From positions 8,542,417 to 8,606,416 of the forward strand of contig OW203997.1 of NCBI GenBank assembly GCA_934047225.1: a stretch of 64,000 nt of DNA, in the 5' to 3' direction. Each line of letters begins with the position of its first letter. Position 1 is the stretch's first letter. The notes beneath the pieces were generated by a model. That model was given only the letters and a program-made list of their open reading frames with translations, did not search any database and was not told the DNA's origin. This document shows positions 61,245 to 64,000 of this stretch, piece after piece. The position numbers and the translations under genes were made by a program. This DNA is from Ypsolopha sequella. Its lineage: Eukaryota; Arthropoda; Insecta; Lepidoptera; Ypsolophidae.

Positions 61245-61604
61245 GGGTCGTTTCTCCGGATTGGTAACAAAATATTAAGAAATAATTATAACGGCCAAAA
61301 TGTTACCTTCAGCTGAGACAACTTTTAACAATAGTTTGCTATATGCATAAACATATATTTATTGATATTACAATAGCTACAAAATAATTGGCTTTTCCAT
61401 ATTCGTGGTACCAGCCTTAAATTCCTAAAATAATCTAATATCACGCTTATGGAAAATCCTATTATTTTGAAGCTACCATGATATCATTAAAAATATGTCT
61501 ATGCATATAGCAAACTAGTGTTAAAAGTAATCTCAGCTAAAAGTTGTATTTTGGCCGTTATAATTATTTCTTTATATTTTGTTACAAATCCGGAGAATCG
61601 ACCC
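61245..61604. mobile_element. TTAA MITE (GGGTCG termini)
   Basis: TTAA at 61241-61244 and 61605-61608. The inverted ends are GGGTCGTTTCTCCGGATT and AATCCGGAGAATCGACCC. The arms continue through 'aataattataacggcc' and 'atagtttgctatatgcata' and their complements. 360 bp, non-coding. Confidence 0.78.
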
Positions 61605-61639
61605 TTAAAGCGAAAGTAAGACTAGTGAAATTTACCTTG

Positions 61640-61720
61640 ACCAGGCGTAGATCTAGGATTTTGCCCAGGGGGGGGGGGGGGGCAATTTTTTGCGCGGGGG
61701 AGGGGGGGGGTTTCAGAAAA
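61640..61720 (+). repeat. G-rich tract
   Basis: A run of 15 G at 61668-61682, followed by 'gcgcgggggagggggggggt'. The preceding 'ccaggcgtagatctagg' resembles the start of the element at 50341. The tract could form a G-quadruplex. Confidence 0.5.
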
Positions 61721-62039
61721 CGGCCAGTGAAATATAGCGATTACAAAATTTGGAATGTTTGTGTTCGTTATATCCACTCCGGCACTCCCAATAAAGATTC
61801 GGTCGATCGTTTATCGTTCGAGCATACGTCCATCTCTGACGCAAATATGGTAAAGATATGTGACAGCATAGTGTGATAGAGATGGATATACGACCGAATG
61901 ATATTCGATCGATTTTTGTCACTTTGGAGTAGGCCCTCTACTGGGATAAAAACAGAAAAACTTTGATGACTTGACATTTAAAAAAATATTCGGTTCGTGT
62001 GTCTAATGAAGCGTTTAAAACAGATTGCATATAGTTTAA

Positions 62040-62134
62040 AACTGTTTTTTTTTACGTTTCGAGGTGTGGCTCCATGGTAAAAGTTGTTCGTATGGATAAG
62101 TACTATCGCCAGTTTCCGGCTTCCGCAACTTCAT
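62040..62134. mobile_element. TTAA MITE family C, copy 4 (right half)
   Basis: 'gtaaaagttgttcgtatgg', then 'tatcgccagtttccggctt', 'ccgcaacttcatc' and TTAA at 62135-62138. The left half is lost. Confidence 0.6.
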
Positions 62135-62539
62135 CTTAACACCCAGTAGACGAATTTATTTATTTTACTTACAAAACTAGTAAAATAGAAACAATTCAAA
62201 AAATCCGATTTCCTTATCATATATTGCACGACTCCGAAGATGTCTCAATCTCAATAGAAAGAGGCGAGCCTATTGAAATCGTGATTGAATTCCCGGATTG
62301 CCGGCTTTTCAACTATTCTCGAATGTGAACGCGCGTGCCATTCGGTCCGGGCGACCCAGTTCCTATCCTATCAGCACATCCCAGCACCAGTTATGCATTT
62401 GGTATTACGGCATTTGCACTATAACATGATTCATTCCAATCTTACTTAGGCCTTAGGCCTTTGCCCTTTGGGTAAGCTTGTTTTAGAACGTAGTTCAACT
62501 AAGATTTCGACGCTTATTTAAAGCTTTTTTAAAGCCGCA

Positions 62540-62936
62540 GCGGTAGCTCAGAAGTGCGTTCATTAAATAACCTTGGGCTGGGTAGGAACACTGGGGTTGT
62601 AACGCTGAGTTTTTGAACGGGTTTCGTCGTGTGACGACACTCCAAACGTCAGTTGTCATTTTTGCATTATATTTAGTATAATAACGTTGAGAGGACCCCC
62701 TCTACACGAAATTTAACGTAAATATATCAACTATAACGTTGAGAAGACCCCTCGTGCGTGGGGTGTAAAGCGTGTATTTGTGCCCGAGTTACGGCGATAG
62801 GGCTCACCACCCTTTACGTTGGGACGTCTTCTGTGAAACGCGGGTGTATCGAGTGTAGACTGTGATTTGCACTTTACACTCGGAACACCTCTGTCACCCC
62901 CTCGTCGGGGATTCGTGACGATATTATATTCTTTAG
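62540..62936 (+). mobile_element. tRNA-derived SINE, copy 4 (interrupted)
   Basis: The head 'gcagcggtagctcagaagtg' breaks off before the B box. The body resumes at about 62755 with 'gtgtatttgtgcccgag', 'atagggctcaccaccc', 'gtgaaacgcgggtgta', 'cactcggaacacctctg'. The 62560-62750 part is unrelated sequence. Confidence 0.55.
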
Positions 62937-63720
62937 AACTTGAGTATGATCCTCAAGTATGAGAAAAAAGGATTAAAGCGTAATTGAGCGTAAAAAGGTG
63001 ACCTTAATCTTTTAGTCTGTCCCATGTTTGCTCAGCCGCGTGTCATAATATTTGTCCCTTATAAAAGCTACGGTCCCAATATTGAAAAGACTAATCCCGG
63101 TATTTGATAAAACAGCGGGTGCCCCGTAGTGTCGACTTCTTATAAATAGCTGATTCTCTTTATCTCTAAATCTTTGGAGATTTTTTTCTATAAGAAATAG
63201 TCCTTTATTTCGGTTTCCATGGCGCTTTGATCCGCTTCTTTATTCAACGGGATCTGCTCATAAATTTCGATAGTTTTGTTCAGTTTGAATTATAAAGGTA
63301 TATTACATTAATGGCAATCGGTAGGTGTAATTTGAGATAAGCTGTGGCCATTCAGCTGTTTGGTTATTATGATTTAGTGCCGAGTCTTTAGTTTCTCACC
63401 GCTTTACGGTTACGGTTTTAAATTCTTAATCATTCCTTCCTATCGGCCAGTTTTGTAAATGGGCTCCTTATTTTGTCTTTTGTGTTTCTTCAATTGAGGT
63501 CCTTTTCGTTTTCGGCGACAGTATAAAGGTATGAGTGAGAAGGCGTATCGTCGCAGTTTTTGGGCTTTGTTGTTTGTAATTATGATTATGATGGATGGTG
63601 ACATCAATGAAGGCGTGTCCTTCCTTCTTAAGGATTGATTGTTCTGATTTGTAACGAATCAGAAGAAATAACTAGAATGCCCAAAAAATAGCTTCCAGCT
63701 AAAGTTAATGTATATATAAT
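62937..63720. other. Unassigned intergenic DNA
   Basis: No gene or repeat with defined ends is recognised. Confidence 0.4.
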
Positions 63721-63986
63721 TATGTATATGTCGTGACCATATCGTAAAATTGACCATTTCATGATCTGGTTGGGCAGATCGTAAAGTATGAAATCAAAAA
63801 TCACGACGAGCGAAGCGAAGCGGAGCGAGGAGGAGCGTGTTAGGTTCACACGTTAAATATAAAATAAGGAGCCAAGCGAAGCGGAGTGGAACGAGGCGAC
63901 CCTCCCAATTTTAACAGAAATACGATGTGGTCAACCAGATCATGAAATGGTCAATTCTACGATATGGCTACGACATGTATACATAA
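63721..63986. mobile_element. MITE at right edge
   Basis: The ends 'tatgtatatgtcgtgaccat' and 'atggctacgacatgtatacata' are inverted, as are the inner 'gaccatttcatgatctggtt' and complement. The centre carries 'gagccaagcgaagcggag', also found at 48546. Confidence 0.68.
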
Positions 63987-64000
63987 TAGGTCTTTACATA

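Overview
The window is nuclear DNA of an insect, almost certainly a lepidopteran. It is AT-rich, the genes are split by GT-AG introns, and long intergenic and intronic stretches are crowded with short inverted-repeat transposons, tRNA-derived SINEs, LINE tails and one full-length LTR retrotransposon. Two repeat motifs common in moths and butterflies are present: one ending in 'gcacttggccggttttt', and one starting 'ccgacttcaaaaagg' followed by a T-run. No bacterial-type operon, CRISPR array or phage feature is visible.

Layout. 0-10 kb: repeats, plus the first coding exon of a KDM3-type histone demethylase on the minus strand (2838-2993), whose remaining exons lie to the left. 10.1-16.1 kb: a complete Ty3/gypsy retrotransposon on the minus strand with LTRs identical by eye, a 4-bp target duplication, PBS, gag, pol (protease, RT, RNase H, integrase), polypurine tract and no env. 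19.4-33.4 kb: a REEP (REEP1-4/ReepA type) ER membrane-shaping gene on the plus strand, with seven main coding exons and up to three alternative C-terminal exons; its introns hold many MITEs. 38.6-40.6 kb: TEX10/IPI1 (minus). 42.6-44.0 kb: NOP16 (plus). 44.3-46.8 kb: DPCD (minus). 50.9-52.3 kb: the first two coding exons of a DUSP11/PIR1-type RNA 5'-phosphatase (plus). 55.07 kb: an isolated exon encoding the start of a THAP zinc finger.

The right third (52.9-62.2 kb) is a repeat cluster dominated by hairpin elements bounded by TTAA, the target signature of piggyBac-type transposases. Several are stacked end to end, sharing TTAA boundaries. A 230-bp inverted-repeat element sits nested in one of them and has a 4-bp target duplication.

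Functional links: TEX10 and NOP16 are both nucleolar 60S-subunit assembly factors and are arranged head to head about 1.9 kb apart. NOP16 and DPCD converge with about 264 bp between stop codons. All gene names rest on recognising conserved protein motifs by eye; no database search was run. Element boundaries were read by eye from inverted repeats and target duplications.
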